Of a stretch of DNA of 64,000 bases, positions 1-11,035 are shown in pieces. The position numbers and the translations under genes are program-made. The notes beneath the pieces are model-generated. The model did not search any database, had not been told where the DNA came from, and saw nothing but the letters and a program-made list of their open reading frames with translations. The DNA lies in contig JXTB01000020.1 in NCBI GenBank assembly GCA_002914805.1, positions 114,806 to 178,805 on the forward strand. The letters run 5' to 3'. The stretch is from Parasponia andersonii. Its lineage: Eukaryota > Streptophyta > Magnoliopsida > Rosales > Cannabaceae. Numbering within the stretch: position 1 is the first letter of the stretch; each line of letters opens with the position of its first letter.

Positions 1-168
1 ACTAGATCCTGAGTCCACTAGCCAGAGATCTCTTCTATACTCAGCAGAGAGTGATTTTCTTGGCCTCCCAAACAACCTAACTACCGGATAAGCTCCTGAC
101 CTCTTTTCAGTAGAGGTATCCTCATGTTGATTATCGTTCAAACTCTTTGAACGCTGAGATGTCTCCAT
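1..168 (-). CDS. Unidentified partial ORF, first 56 codons, open at window edge
   Basis: On the minus strand an ATG at 168-166 opens a frame with no stop for 56 codons to the window start. The peptide is hydrophilic, rich in Ser, Arg, Lys and Asp, with no signal peptide or membrane segment. It lies about 3.4 kb downstream of the primer site of the surrounding LTR element and so may be the start of its gag or of an accessory ORF. I do not recognise the family. Its short length in AT-rich DNA means it could be a chance frame. Confidence 0.3.
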   Translation of the reverse strand, partial: METSQRSKSLNDNQHEDTSTEKRSGAYPVVRLFGRPRKSLSAEYRRDLWLVDSGSS

Positions 169-1202
169 AAATGTCCTCGTTTTACTCTTTGTACTGTATT
201 CCTTTGTCTCTTTTCTCTTTCTATTTTTCCTATGAAACAATATTTCCTGAAACTGCAAAATAATAAGAATCCTGATTAGACAAAAGTCATAAAATAAATC
301 CAATTCATAATCGAATTTAATGAATTCAATTCACAATTAAATTCTGTAGGTTTAATTCCTAATTAAACACATGGGAAAAATATAATCGAATACAAACATC
401 TTTGTTTCGATTTAATTTTGCAGTAAAATAATAAACGCCTCAACAAGGGTGTTCATTATCTTAAGTAAGATAATAAATACCTCAATAAGGGTATTAATTA
501 TCAAGAATGAACTTTGACAAAATCACCAACTCTTGTGATTTATCAATCAAAGTAACTGATTTAAAATCAGTAGACAATTCGTGCAAAATATTGGAGTACA
601 TTTAGAGTAAAATAAGAAAACGTAAATGTTATGACATATAATCAAACAAGAAGATTATGTGTTATGCTCTTATTGGTCATTTGAAAACTAAGAATAAATT
701 ATGGACAAGTATGCAAATTATGATCCTCCTAGTACTCGACAAAGTTTGCTAGTTTATCTGAATATAAAAGAGTTTAAAATACTTAACATTAAATCTATCA
801 AGATAAAATGCTTGTGTAAGAATCCCTAATACTGTCACAAATATTCAAGATATTTTAACCTACTATAGATTACAAGTTACCTATGGGTAATCATGTGAAT
901 CGACAAGTTAAATGTGAACAATTCACTTTAGACAAAAAGACAAATATCTCATATTCCAGTTTGCTAATTATCATTAAAACTCTTTTAATTAATCCTAATT
1001 AATTAGAAACTTATAACTCATATAATATTTATATATTTATCTAGTATTTATATCTAATTATAATCAAATAATTCTAATAATTAAATAAAGATCATATCAA
1101 AATTTAATTGTAATAAAAACATAATCATTATTAAATTTCTATTATTAATTAAAATTATTTTAATTATAAAAGGATATTACTTTTCTAATTAATTAATCAT
1201 AT
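169..1202. other. AT-rich non-coding leader of the LTR element
   Basis: About 1 kb of low-complexity AT-rich DNA with many TAATTA and AATTTAAAT words. No open frame of note, no RNA gene and no terminal repeats are seen. It continues into the duplicated block that follows and is best read as leader sequence of the minus-strand element. Confidence 0.5.
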
Positions 1203-1992
1203 TAATTAATTACCTAATTAATCTCATTAATTAGTAGAGTTACTAGTCTAATTAGTTTTTTTTTTAACCATATTCCAATTATTATAATTAGAATAGTTAC
1301 TAGATAATAGTTATTACAATCAATTACTGAATATTAATCTAATTAAATTCAAATCATTTCTATCCTAATTAATCTCATTAATTATGAATTTAAATAATTT
1401 ATGGATAGTAATTATTTAAATCTAATATGATTAGATTTAGTTTTGAATTAAATTCAAAAACTATATCTTAATTTAAATCAAATTTGAATTAAAGATAATT
1501 ACTAAAATTAAATTATTCATATTTAATCATGATTTATGGATAATTATCTAATCATATTTAATCACATTAAATATCAAATTAATTTGAATAGTTGTTACTT
1601 ATTTAAATTCGAAATTTAAATAAAACTAATAGAAAATCTTATCTGATTTCAAAAATTAGTAGATATCCTATTCAAATTCAAATTAACTATTAGATTTATC
1701 AAGATAATTATCAAATCATATCTAATCTCATTAAATATCTAATTAATTTGAATAATCATTATCTATTTAAATTCAAAATTCAAATAATAAAGATAATATA
1801 GGAAATCTTATCCAATTTCAAAAATTAGTAGATTCCTATTCAAACTCAAATTAACTATTAGATAATATCCTATTTATTTAATTAATTCAAATTTAACATT
1901 ATCCTAAAGTAAATCAAATTTAAAATAGGATAAATCAAAAATAGATAACTATCCTAATCTAATTTGAATAGTTTCTTATTTTAAAATTTGAA
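1203..1992. repeat. 790-bp direct duplication, copy 1
   Basis: This block reappears at 1994-2783 with no difference that I could find by eye, including the same ten-T run near its start. It is AT-rich and non-coding. Copy 1 ends exactly at the base before the single N at 1993, which points to two overlapping contig ends left unmerged rather than a biological tandem duplication. Confidence 0.9.
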
Positions 1993-1993
1993 N
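1993..1993. other. Single ambiguous base (N) at a probable assembly join
   Basis: One N sits precisely between the two identical 790-bp blocks. A one-base gap at the exact border of a perfect repeat is the pattern of a scaffold join or failed overlap merge. Confidence 0.85.
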
Positions 1994-2783
1994 TAATTAA
2001 TTACCTAATTAATCTCATTAATTAGTAGAGTTACTAGTCTAATTAGTTTTTTTTTTAACCATATTCCAATTATTATAATTAGAATAGTTACTAGATAATA
2101 GTTATTACAATCAATTACTGAATATTAATCTAATTAAATTCAAATCATTTCTATCCTAATTAATCTCATTAATTATGAATTTAAATAATTTATGGATAGT
2201 AATTATTTAAATCTAATATGATTAGATTTAGTTTTGAATTAAATTCAAAAACTATATCTTAATTTAAATCAAATTTGAATTAAAGATAATTACTAAAATT
2301 AAATTATTCATATTTAATCATGATTTATGGATAATTATCTAATCATATTTAATCACATTAAATATCAAATTAATTTGAATAGTTGTTACTTATTTAAATT
2401 CGAAATTTAAATAAAACTAATAGAAAATCTTATCTGATTTCAAAAATTAGTAGATATCCTATTCAAATTCAAATTAACTATTAGATTTATCAAGATAATT
2501 ATCAAATCATATCTAATCTCATTAAATATCTAATTAATTTGAATAATCATTATCTATTTAAATTCAAAATTCAAATAATAAAGATAATATAGGAAATCTT
2601 ATCCAATTTCAAAAATTAGTAGATTCCTATTCAAACTCAAATTAACTATTAGATAATATCCTATTTATTTAATTAATTCAAATTTAACATTATCCTAAAG
2701 TAAATCAAATTTAAAATAGGATAAATCAAAAATAGATAACTATCCTAATCTAATTTGAATAGTTTCTTATTTTAAAATTTGAA
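1994..2783. repeat. 790-bp direct duplication, copy 2
   Basis: Identical by eye to 1203-1992. Unlike copy 1 it continues beyond its end into unique sequence (2784 onward), as expected if copy 2 is the start of the right-hand contig. Confidence 0.9.
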
Positions 2784-2829
2784 TTCAAATGAAATATTTA
2801 TCTAATTAATTAACTAATTAATTAATTTA

Positions 2830-3290
2830 GGAAAAATGGTAGTGGCAGAAACACCACCACCGTCAGCCTATGGCCCATCATCGCCCGAAGGGGCAGCGAA
2901 AAAACAGAGCAACGAGTGGTATCGGGGTGGGCTGCCTGGCTACGGCACACAGCAAAGCAGTGCGCGCCAGGCGAGCTGGCCGCGCGAATGGCATGCACTG
3001 GATACAATAACCCCATACCCGGGCGTGCATGGGACACGTATAGGCCGCGCGCAGGTGGTGAGCAGGCGTGCTGCATGCTGGTGCGCATAGTACACGAGCA
3101 GCGCGCGGGCACCGCACTGGCCACGCGCTTGCGTGCCATGCATGCAAGCCATGCACGCAGGCCGCGTGCGCATGCAAGCCTTCCACGCAGGCCGCGCACG
3201 TAAGCAAGCCATGCACGCAGGGCGTGCGAGGCAGCCAGTGCCCAGCACCTGCGTAGGTGAGCCGCGCGTGCGGGGCTAGTGCTGGCTAAA
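2830..3290. other. GC-rich island inside AT-rich leader
   Basis: Roughly 450 bp of strongly GC-rich, CpG-rich sequence is bounded sharply on both sides by AT-rich DNA. Several short frames overlap on both strands, but their peptides are low-complexity Ala/Arg/Cys/His strings produced by repeated GCATGCA and CACGCAGG words, so I do not call a gene. It lies between the leader and the primer site of the minus-strand LTR element. Its origin (captured host sequence or element-specific leader) cannot be told from the sequence. Confidence 0.6.
3144..3233. repeat. Three tandem copies of a 30-bp GC-rich unit
   Basis: Units start at 3144, 3174 and 3204, each beginning GCAAGCC and containing CACGCAGG. 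Copies differ at several positions, so the array is old or degenerate. Confidence 0.75.
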
Positions 3291-3604
3291 ATTTTCTTTT
3301 TTTTTTTAATGCTGAAAAATTTAAGACAACATCAAAAAAATTCTAGAAAAAATTTAGATTTTCAAACTCTTTGAAACATGTTCATGAATCTATCAAACAT
3401 AAAATTCAAGAACACCCAAATCTAATTTTGCTAGAATCACAATCTATAATTTTTCTTACCATGCAAAAATCAATAGTATACGTAATTCAATATCATTCAT
3501 CACCATGAATTATTTAACAATCATAAACAAAAATTGCTCAAACTTAATCACATAACCTAGATATTCAATTCTAGATCAATATTATGCTATACATATGAAC
3601 CTAA

Positions 3605-3618
3605 GCTCTCTGATACCA
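3605..3618 (-). other. Primer-binding site, Met-tRNA type
   Basis: On the minus strand TGGTATCAGAGAGC begins two bases after the 5' LTR. It matches the start of the usual plant initiator-Met primer site (TGGTATCAGAGC). It fixes the element's orientation as minus and marks 3620-5519 as its 5' LTR. Confidence 0.8.
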
Positions 3619-3619
3619 A

Positions 3620-5519
3620 TTTTTGGTGAATTGACCTAAAATTTAGGAAAATCATGCATGCATGCAGATATGGAAAAAACACATGATCATATCATGAATG
3701 CAGCAGAAAAAATTAGCTGATTTAGGTTTTCAAATTTTTTCATAAAAGCAGTTTTCATAACCATATAACATATATGCATAATATACAGGATCCTGTACAA
3801 CATAAATTAAATCTAGATACAAAACCCTAGAGATAAGAATAGGATTTACCTCTTGTATCGTATTCATGTGTTCCTCCTTGATCTCCTATTGATGGTGATC
3901 AAACCTCTAACCCTAGATCTTCTTGTCTATGCTCTTGCTCTTGGTTGACGAAGCGAGTGGGCATAAAGTCGAAACCTTCGTTGGAGAACGATCAAGAACA
4001 CCTTCTTGATCCTATGGAACACCGGAATGTCAGATGAGACTATGAGATTGTGGAAAACCTTTTTCACTCTCACTTAGCCTAGGTTGGCTGAATTTTCTCT
4101 CCCTCTCCCTGTGTCTTATGCGTGTAACTCCTCATGAGTTTCTGTGTAGTTTTTTCTCTCATATATCTTATATATATGGGACCAAAAACTGCTAACCCTA
4201 GTCCAATTAGGATTGGGCTTGTTCTCCAAGTTGGGCTTTGGGTGTATTTTTATAAATATGTCCAACTCATGAAACTTATTTATAAAAGTACCAACTTCTG
4301 TGTAGAATCATTATTTTACACAGTTTCATGAAACTTATTTCAAAAATACCACCAACCAATTATTGAGCTTAATTGAGCTAGACAAGGGACCTAATGGATC
4401 CAAATAATCTAAGCTCCAATAATATGATAAATACATAATAACTCTTATTATGGTATTTATATAGATATTATTAGTAAAGGGGACACTCCATTAATGGCCT
4501 AATACTGCACTCTTAGATTAAATGTCATGCCTTTTATAGAGATTTAATCAGCTAACCTTGATTAACCGATCCATTTAGCATATTCTATACCACATATATA
4601 ATCCTTATACAATGCCGTAGTTGGATAGGTAAAATTACCGTAATACCCCTCCAACACCTATTTACCTTTAAGTTACCATCTTTCTATCAAGGAATTATGT
4701 TGTCAATAATTTTATTCTCAATGGCTATTTAGACAAAATTATCAACCAATTCACAAAGTGAATACTAAGATCTTAGATTTAATTATTCCATGAATCTTGA
4801 AAGAACCTAAAGTGGCATTAATGTATAGTGTCCTTAATTATTTGGTGTTCCCATCAATTTATAAGCCATAACCTCCAATATGCCAGAGTTCACCTCTAAC
4901 TTCATAGAGGTTAGTCTTTTAACAAATCAAAAGGCTATAACTTATGAAAGCAAGTCCAGTCAAACACCAAGGATCAAGATTTATATGCTAAGAGCTAGTT
5001 TGCGATAATATAAGAATTGAGTTACGATACTTTAATTCTGTATATTACCTGGTCTAGTTTAATACACATAACTTGTTTGTGTTGTATTAGTGTTTCTATC
5101 AAAAGTCAGATACTTTAATGATTTGAGACACATCATTCCTGTTGAGATAGACAAATACTACAACCTATAGTAAATAAATTATTCCATCTCTATTTACAGA
5201 CTGTAAACTATTTTATTTAGACTTAGATAAAGAAACAAGTCTCCCCATAATTAACACTTAATCATGTTTGTTTCTTTATACATATAAAAAGTCATGGAAT
5301 ATTTTTCAATTAAATAGTTTACAAGTCTCCCCATAATTAACACTTAATCATGTTTGTATTTTTATACACATATAAAGTCATGGAATATTTTTCAGATGAA
5401 TAAACTATTCAACTAAGATAATTTAATCTAGCAAATATCACAATTTCATATAAGAGAAAGTTTTTTATACTCAAAGGGGTAAAATTGGAAATTTACTTTT
5501 TAGGAAAAAAATCCCAACA
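3620..5519 (-). repeat. 5' LTR of the left-edge element (about 1.9 kb)
   Basis: Aligns along its whole length with the 1812-bp solo LTR at 33324-35135. The outer end is CCCAACA at 5519. The primer-side end is altered (TTTTTGG where the relative has TGTTGG). The extra length relative to the solo copy comes largely from an internal 86-bp tandem duplication. Short frames at 4134-4331 and its counterpart at 33836-34033 are shared LTR sequence, not genes. Confidence 0.85.
5235..5392. repeat. 86-bp tandem duplication inside the LTR
   Basis: ACAAGTCTCC starts at 5235 and again at 5321, followed by closely matching sequence to about 5392. The related solo LTR has one copy only, so the duplication arose in this copy or its sublineage. 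Confidence 0.8.
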
Positions 5520-5524
5520 CTAAT

Positions 5525-6080
5525 TGTATGCATCATTAATAGACTTCCCTATTAAAGCTCCTCTAGTTGCAGTACTCATAATGATTCTTGTAGAACTTCC
5601 CAGATGATTATAGAAAGGTTACAGTTGAATCCACTTCAGAATTCCATGATGAAAGCATCTTCTAAGCGAGTCCTTATACCTCTCCTAAGCCTCATAGAGT
5701 GACTCAGAGTCATATTACACAAACGAGGGAATATCATTCCTTATTTTTCCTTTCTTCGCTTATGAGAAGAATTTTGCAAGGAACTTTTGGGTAAGGCCTT
5801 CCCACGTAATATTGGAATTCGATAGTAGAGAGCTCAACTAACTCTTTGCCTTATCTTAAAGTGAAAAGGAAAAAGCCTAAGTTGGATGACATCATCACTA
5901 ACTCTATTATGCTTGAAAGTATCATAAATCTCTAAAAAGTTTGCAATGTAGGAGTTACAATCATAGTGGGGGTAAACCTCTAAATTGAACTAGGGTTTGG
6001 ATAATTTGAATGATTGTTGGCTTGATTTCAAAGTTGTTTATTTGCACAGTCGGTCTCTGAATACCGGAGTGGATAGTATC
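5525..6080 (-). pseudogene. Athila-like (Ty3/gypsy) gag remnant
   Basis: Minus-strand translation, jumping between frames, gives stretches typical of the Athila gag: near 6040 a segment starting NFEIKPTI; near 5870 a segment reading like LRLFPFSL; near 5690 SLYEA-ERYKDSLRRCFHHG; and near 5580 RIIMSTATRGALIGKSINDAY cut short at the border with the next element. Gag forms the virus-like particle of the retrotransposon. Stops and frameshifts occur throughout, so it is dead. Its C-terminal part is missing, consistent with insertion of the left-edge element at about 5520. Confidence 0.75.
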
Positions 6081-6325
6081 CACTATAGTACAACATAATC
6101 TCTCAACACCATTGATTCACCCCTATTTGGTTAGTCTTAATTATTTTGCCCTTGTACAGCCATGTTGGCACCACAATTGTTTTCTCAATTTCTGGATCAA
6201 GAGATACAAGTTCTAAGCTTTGCGATCTTCTCATGCAAGAGCAAAAGAGTACCTAAAAACAAAAACAAAAAATTGAACTAAAATTAGAATCACTTGGCAT
6301 TAATATTCACAAAAATATAGTGCCA

Positions 6326-6349
6326 AAATCCTAGGCTACAGGCCAAAAA
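6326..6349 (-). other. Degenerate Athila-type primer-binding site
   Basis: On the minus strand TTTTTTGGCC follows the LTR end. Athila-like elements typically have TTTTTGGCGCCGTTGCC here (Asp-tRNA type). The first part is preserved and the rest has diverged. It separates the 5' LTR (right) from the gag side (left). Confidence 0.55.
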
Positions 6350-6351
6350 AT

Positions 6352-7375
6352 TGTTATGGCATAATTAAAAACCACAGGATTGCTAGTGTGTGTTGATTGA
6401 AATAAGTAATAAAATGAAGAGTAACATATTGTCCCACGAAGATTACTACTACTTCTATGCTAATTACTAAACTTATAATGATTCTAAAATTATCCAAATA
6501 GGTAATGTTTAAGACAAATAAATTAGAAAATAAATTAAAATAACAACTTGACAAAGAAATTGAAATAGGTTTAAATTCAATAAAAAAACAAAGCCTAGAA
6601 TTGCTAGCTACCCAACTCCTCCTATTGTGCTATTTACCTCTCTTTTCTCTTAATTAATTTAAACACATTGTTGTTAATCGGATATACTAGATAATATATT
6701 TGCAATCTTCTTTTATTGTCATGAATGAAATCATTAAGAGTAAATATCCCTGGGGGTTACACACACTAATTAGGTATCTTCCTATCCGAATTAAATATAT
6801 GTCTCTCTAACTAAGGCTAAATATGTAACTTAGTTTCTACTCCATCATGCATTTCTAAAATTAATACTAGTGATTGGCCAAATAACTAGTAGCATTAAGC
6901 ACAATATAGAGAAACCAACAATTTAAAAAATTAGATATTGAAAGGAAAGATAAATAAACATAATATTACAAAGTTGGTTCACATAGAAATTCTAGACAAG
7001 AGAGATTTTGTTCATTATAGAAACAACAAGAACAATCAAATTTATATATAACCTACTGACAAATAAAAATAACCAAGGAAGGAGAAGAAGTTGAGAATGA
7101 AACTAGTTGTAGATTGATGATCCTCTAAAATTTAGAGTTGAAATCCTTCCATAAATTATACAATAAGCTCCAATAAGTTGTTCTCTAATTTCTACTATGA
7201 GTTTTCTCTCTTAAAACTAGAAATTAAAATGAAAATTAAAATATTCTCTTTTTGGTATTTTCTCTCGAGGAATGTCCTCTTGGAATTTTTCCCTCTAAAG
7301 GAAGAAGATGAGCTAATCTATCTATTTAGAAATGTCTGCCACCACTTCCAAAAGTAGGATTTTTATCCAAAAGGC
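6352..7375 (-). repeat. Athila-like LTR (family 1), left part, split by a later insertion
   Basis: Matches the LTR at 50593-51273 plus 57028-57877, sharing for example the 'TCCCAC...GATTACTACTACTTCTATGC' region and the CAAGAGAGATTT stretch. Homology breaks near 7375 after GTAGGATTTTTATCC. The remaining part of this LTR is found at 14548-14848, so a younger element sits between them. Confidence 0.65.
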
Positions 7376-8494
7376 TCTAACACACTTAAACTAATATAGA
7401 TTTAAAAGTTACGAGTATCGAACTCATAACTAAATCTAAACTAAGTATTAAAATTGGTCGATCATAACTTTATCCAAACAACCAATACATAGAGTTTGAA
7501 GAAATAGAACAAAGCAACTAAATTAACACACAAAATGAATGTAAGTAAGTAATAAGAAAAATATTTAGGTTTACTAATTTCTCAACTGTCCTTAACCACA
7601 CAATCTCCCAATTTCCCTCTTATATTAATTAATCCACTAGAGTTGTTAACAAAGAATTCAAATGTATTCACAAATTCCTTTCCAAGACATAAGTGAAAAT
7701 ACCTAGACAAGCTAATATATTACTCCTAACATAAATTGACTAGATTCATTATATTTTATAATTCTTAAAGATATTACACAAGTCACATAGGTATATTCCT
7801 ATCCTATGTAAACTTACCAAATACTATGTGATCTCATGTTATTATATCTATATCCAAACCTTTCCAAGTTCATAAAAGTTTTACTCAACAATATATTTAG
7901 TGATCAATTAAATAGAACCAATAAGTATAAGGTAAAAAAAATAACTTAACAATGCATATGATTAATAACAGAGGAAAGAGATAAACAAATAAAATATTCA
8001 AGGTTGGTTCACATAGTAAAGCAATATATAGTTCATAGTATTAACTGAGAACAATAACATTATAATCCAATGAATTCAATAAATACAAAATATATGAGAG
8101 AAAAGTTATAGAATTCCACCTTAGAAAAGCTTGAAGAAGTTCATGGAGGTTGTCAAGCTTCTCCTCCAAGCTTGGTTCTTGCTTTCTTGAATCCTCTATC
8201 TAGGATTTGCTCTCAACTATACTATTCTCTAAATATAGAAAATGAAAAGAAAAACTCATAAGAAGAGAAAAAACTAACAACAAACTATGGTGTTGACGTG
8301 GAGTAAATCAGGAAATGGAGTTGGTTGGAGCATATCTTTACCTTCTTCTTCCTCTTCTTCCTCTCCTTCAATGGCTACCACTCTTTCCTTCTCTCTATCT
8401 GAAAATACCTCTTTCAATCTCAAAGATTGGGTTTTAAAGAGGTAGGTCGTGAAAACTTAAGGCAAACCTAGGACGCAAATTGTGGCACTGCAAT
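7376..8494 (-). repeat. 3' LTR of the family-2 element, first segment
   Basis: Aligns with 13050-14235, for instance over the segments 'GAAATAGAACAAAGCAACTA' (7500 and 13170) and 'CAATCTCCCAATTTCCCTCT' (7602 and 13268). It stops at the solo LTR beginning at 8495 and resumes at 10710. Confidence 0.7.
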
Positions 8495-10709
8495 TATAAA
8501 AACCTGGATTTTTTGGAGGGTAATTTGGATATTTTACCAATTTTCGGGTATTATATTGGGTGAATTAATTTGTAAAGGTTTTGTACAGAAGGACTAAATT
8601 GCAAATTTTAGGGGACAGAATTGATAGAGATTTGGGAACCGGGGACTATAGTGTAATTTTTTAAAAAATTACACAGTCCCATATATTCCCACTCATGTGG
8701 GTATCCTTTTTCCCAGTCACTCTTTCTCTCTCCTCCTTACTCGACTCACTTTCTTTCTCCCTCACCCAATTCTCTCTCGCTCTCGCTCGCTCGGCCGAAG
8801 GGAAGGAGAAGGCTGCATCGTCCACGCACGCAGTCCACCAGCAAAGCTCCCCCGTGTCACACTGAGTCGATGCCGACCAGCTGCCACCACTGAAGAGGCC
8901 GCCATTGCCGGAGAGAAGTGGACCGTTTCAAATTTCTCGCCACCGGCGACGATTCTGGCCATCATTTGACATCTAACCGGGCTCGTTGGATTCATCTCAT
9001 CGAGAGGAAGCTCAAGGTACATATATATCTTAACCCCATAATGCCCGAATCAAAAGTTGCCATTTTTGGAATGTTTTAAGCTTGAGTTGACTTTTTAATC
9101 CAACCGTTGGATTGCGTTTTTGTTTTCATTTTTGGATTGTACTCAGAAAATGGGGAAGTTTGATATATATATATTATCTATGTTTGGTGATCGACACGAA
9201 AATCGAAATCAGGCAGCTAAGATTTTCCTCGATTAGCGTGTCACCGGCCCGATGTGGGCCCGGACCCAAATTGGATAAGTTATATGTCTAACCTAGCTAT
9301 TTTGAGTGCTAGTAATTCAGTGAAGAAGTCCGTTTATAGAATTAAAGCTCTGTTGCGAAGTTGATTTTTCGCAAGAGGATGATCGAAGGCTTGGAATTGG
9401 TTCTCGAGCCTCCGGATGATCGTCGACGATGTCTTGAGGATTCAATATTGTGGTGTTGCTATTTATATGAGGTAGGGATTCAATGACCTTCGTTTTATAC
9501 TATTTTCGAATAAAACTTATTTTCTGTAACATATGAGAACAAATGTGATTTTTGGTTTTCTAGAATATATGTGATGGATTGTGATGGTATGATATATATA
9601 TATATACATTGTATATTGCTCAGGAGATTTTTCTGAGTGCAGGTTATTTTGGGTATGTCAAAAATAGGGATGTTGTGCGGCCCGTTTTTCTATAAAAACC
9701 TAATATACTTATTTTATTGAAAAACTAGAATATGATTATTTTCACACTTTAGTTCTGTGTTGCACGTGTTATAGGATCATACATGAGCACCGTGTTAGCA
9801 TCGTAGGTTTACAGCATGGTGCTGCATACCCCACCATCGGTATAGAGTCCGTAAACTCGTGTGAGGTTTTGTTACTTCTGATTACCTCCCCATTTAATAG
9901 GCATAGGCAATTCGGATGCCCTTCCAGGTTTGGTAGGCGACACATGGTGTCCTCTTTGGGTATGGGCTTAGGTGTCAGGCAAGCTGTTAGGTACACTTAG
10001 TACCATCATCTTGGGTTGCCACAGATGAGAGGATGTGAGCTCATGGGTATGCATTAATTTGTCTTATGTGCATCTGAATTGAATGGTTTTGATTATACTA
10101 ATTTATTTATACATATACGTGACGATTTCTAGTTTTGGATTATCATATAGATATGTATTGGATTTAAACTAACCATGCAGGAGCTTTCCATCACTAAAAT
10201 ATTTTCGATCGAGGTAATTGTTTTTCCTATTAGGCATTTTATGCTTACTCCCTTCCTCCTTTCCTCAGGTGGTGTCCAGTGCAATTTTGGGGATCAAGAG
10301 GAGTAAGAGGCCATCAGAATTTTAGTTCGTTATCTTGGTAATGCTTGAAGCATGATGTTGTGGTGTTTCGATTATTTGAGTTTTGTTTTAGTATTGAACC
10401 AAGATTACTACTTTCCATCTTGTCTGTGAACTCATGTATGTCATTCTGATGTTTGTTCTAACATAGATGATGATGATGCTTGAATATATATTTTGATTTA
10501 CGTTCTTTTAGCTATTTATTCAATCTATGTATAATGGTGTATACGAACTGTAAGAGAGGATCATGGGATGGAATTCCACGTACTTTATTTTATTCAAAAT
10601 GGACTGTTTTATAAAACTAAACTTTTTAGGAATTTCCAAATAAATCAAGGAATTTCTCATCCTTACGAAATTTCCCTTCTGCCACCAGCCCGGGTTTTGG
10701 GTTGTGACA
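8495..10709 (+). mobile_element. Solo LTR, 2.2 kb family, copy 1
   Basis: Begins TATAAAAACCTGG and ends CCCGGGTTTTGGGTTGTGACA, closely matching the solo LTR at 45796-47995. It is flanked by GCAAT (8490-8494) and GCAGT (10710-10714), a 5-bp target duplication with one change. The host LTR sequence continues on either side, so the insertion boundary is clear. No internal region, primer site or second LTR is present, hence a solo LTR left by LTR-LTR recombination. The strand assignment is arbitrary. A frame at 8697-8969 falls in a pyrimidine-rich segment and is not a gene. Confidence 0.88.
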
Positions 10710-11035
10710 GCAGTGCCAAAAATTCCTGAGACTTGGCGCTGCAGCACCACTTTTGGCGCCCTAATGCCACTTTTCCATTGGTTTGGCATCCCAGTTTCTC
10801 GGATGCGTCATTTCTTTGTTTTAGCTCTAATTTGCCTCATTTTCATTACTTTAGGATATATCATATTCAGCTTCAATCCTAATATTTGAAAAATCCATTT
10901 ATGAGTCACACATTTACCTCATTTTGCATCAAACACATTTGTTTCATTCTTTTATCAATATAAACAAACAAGACATCCAAATAACAAGAAAAACACTAAA
11001 AATAACTTAATATAAATAAGAGCGTAGCAAAACTT
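10710..11035 (-). repeat. 3' LTR of the family-2 element, second segment
   Basis: Continues the LTR interrupted at 8494; 'AATTCCTGAGACTTGGCG' occurs here and at 14266. Similarity to the other LTR fades after GTAGCAAAACTT. Confidence 0.65.

Larger units (their letters stand above)
1..5519 (-). mobile_element. Minus-strand LTR retrotransposon, 5' LTR plus leader; runs off the left edge
   Basis: Reading the minus strand, a 1.9 kb LTR (3620-5519) is followed by a Met-type primer site (3618-3605) and then by a long, mostly non-coding leader reaching the window start. LTR termini of the TGTTGG/CCAACA type are common in copia-like elements, but no diagnostic gag or pol domain is inside the window, so superfamily is not proven. 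It could be a large non-autonomous derivative. A related solo LTR lies at 33324-35135. The right end abuts a broken Athila-like gag, so this element probably inserted into that gag. Confidence 0.7.

Noticed and set aside
2822..3256. Overlapping frames on both strands in the GC-rich block
   Set aside because: The peptides are repeat-derived Ala/Arg/Cys/His strings in several frames at once, which is expected from GC-rich DNA with few stops and not from a gene.
4134..4331. 65-codon frame, nearly identical to one at 33836-34033
   Set aside because: Both lie at the same place in LTRs of one family; conservation reflects LTR descent and there is no known domain.
8697..9022. Frames of 86-90 codons on both strands
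   Set aside because: They fall in the pyrimidine-rich part of a solo LTR; the homologous region at 45941-46174 does not keep the same protein.
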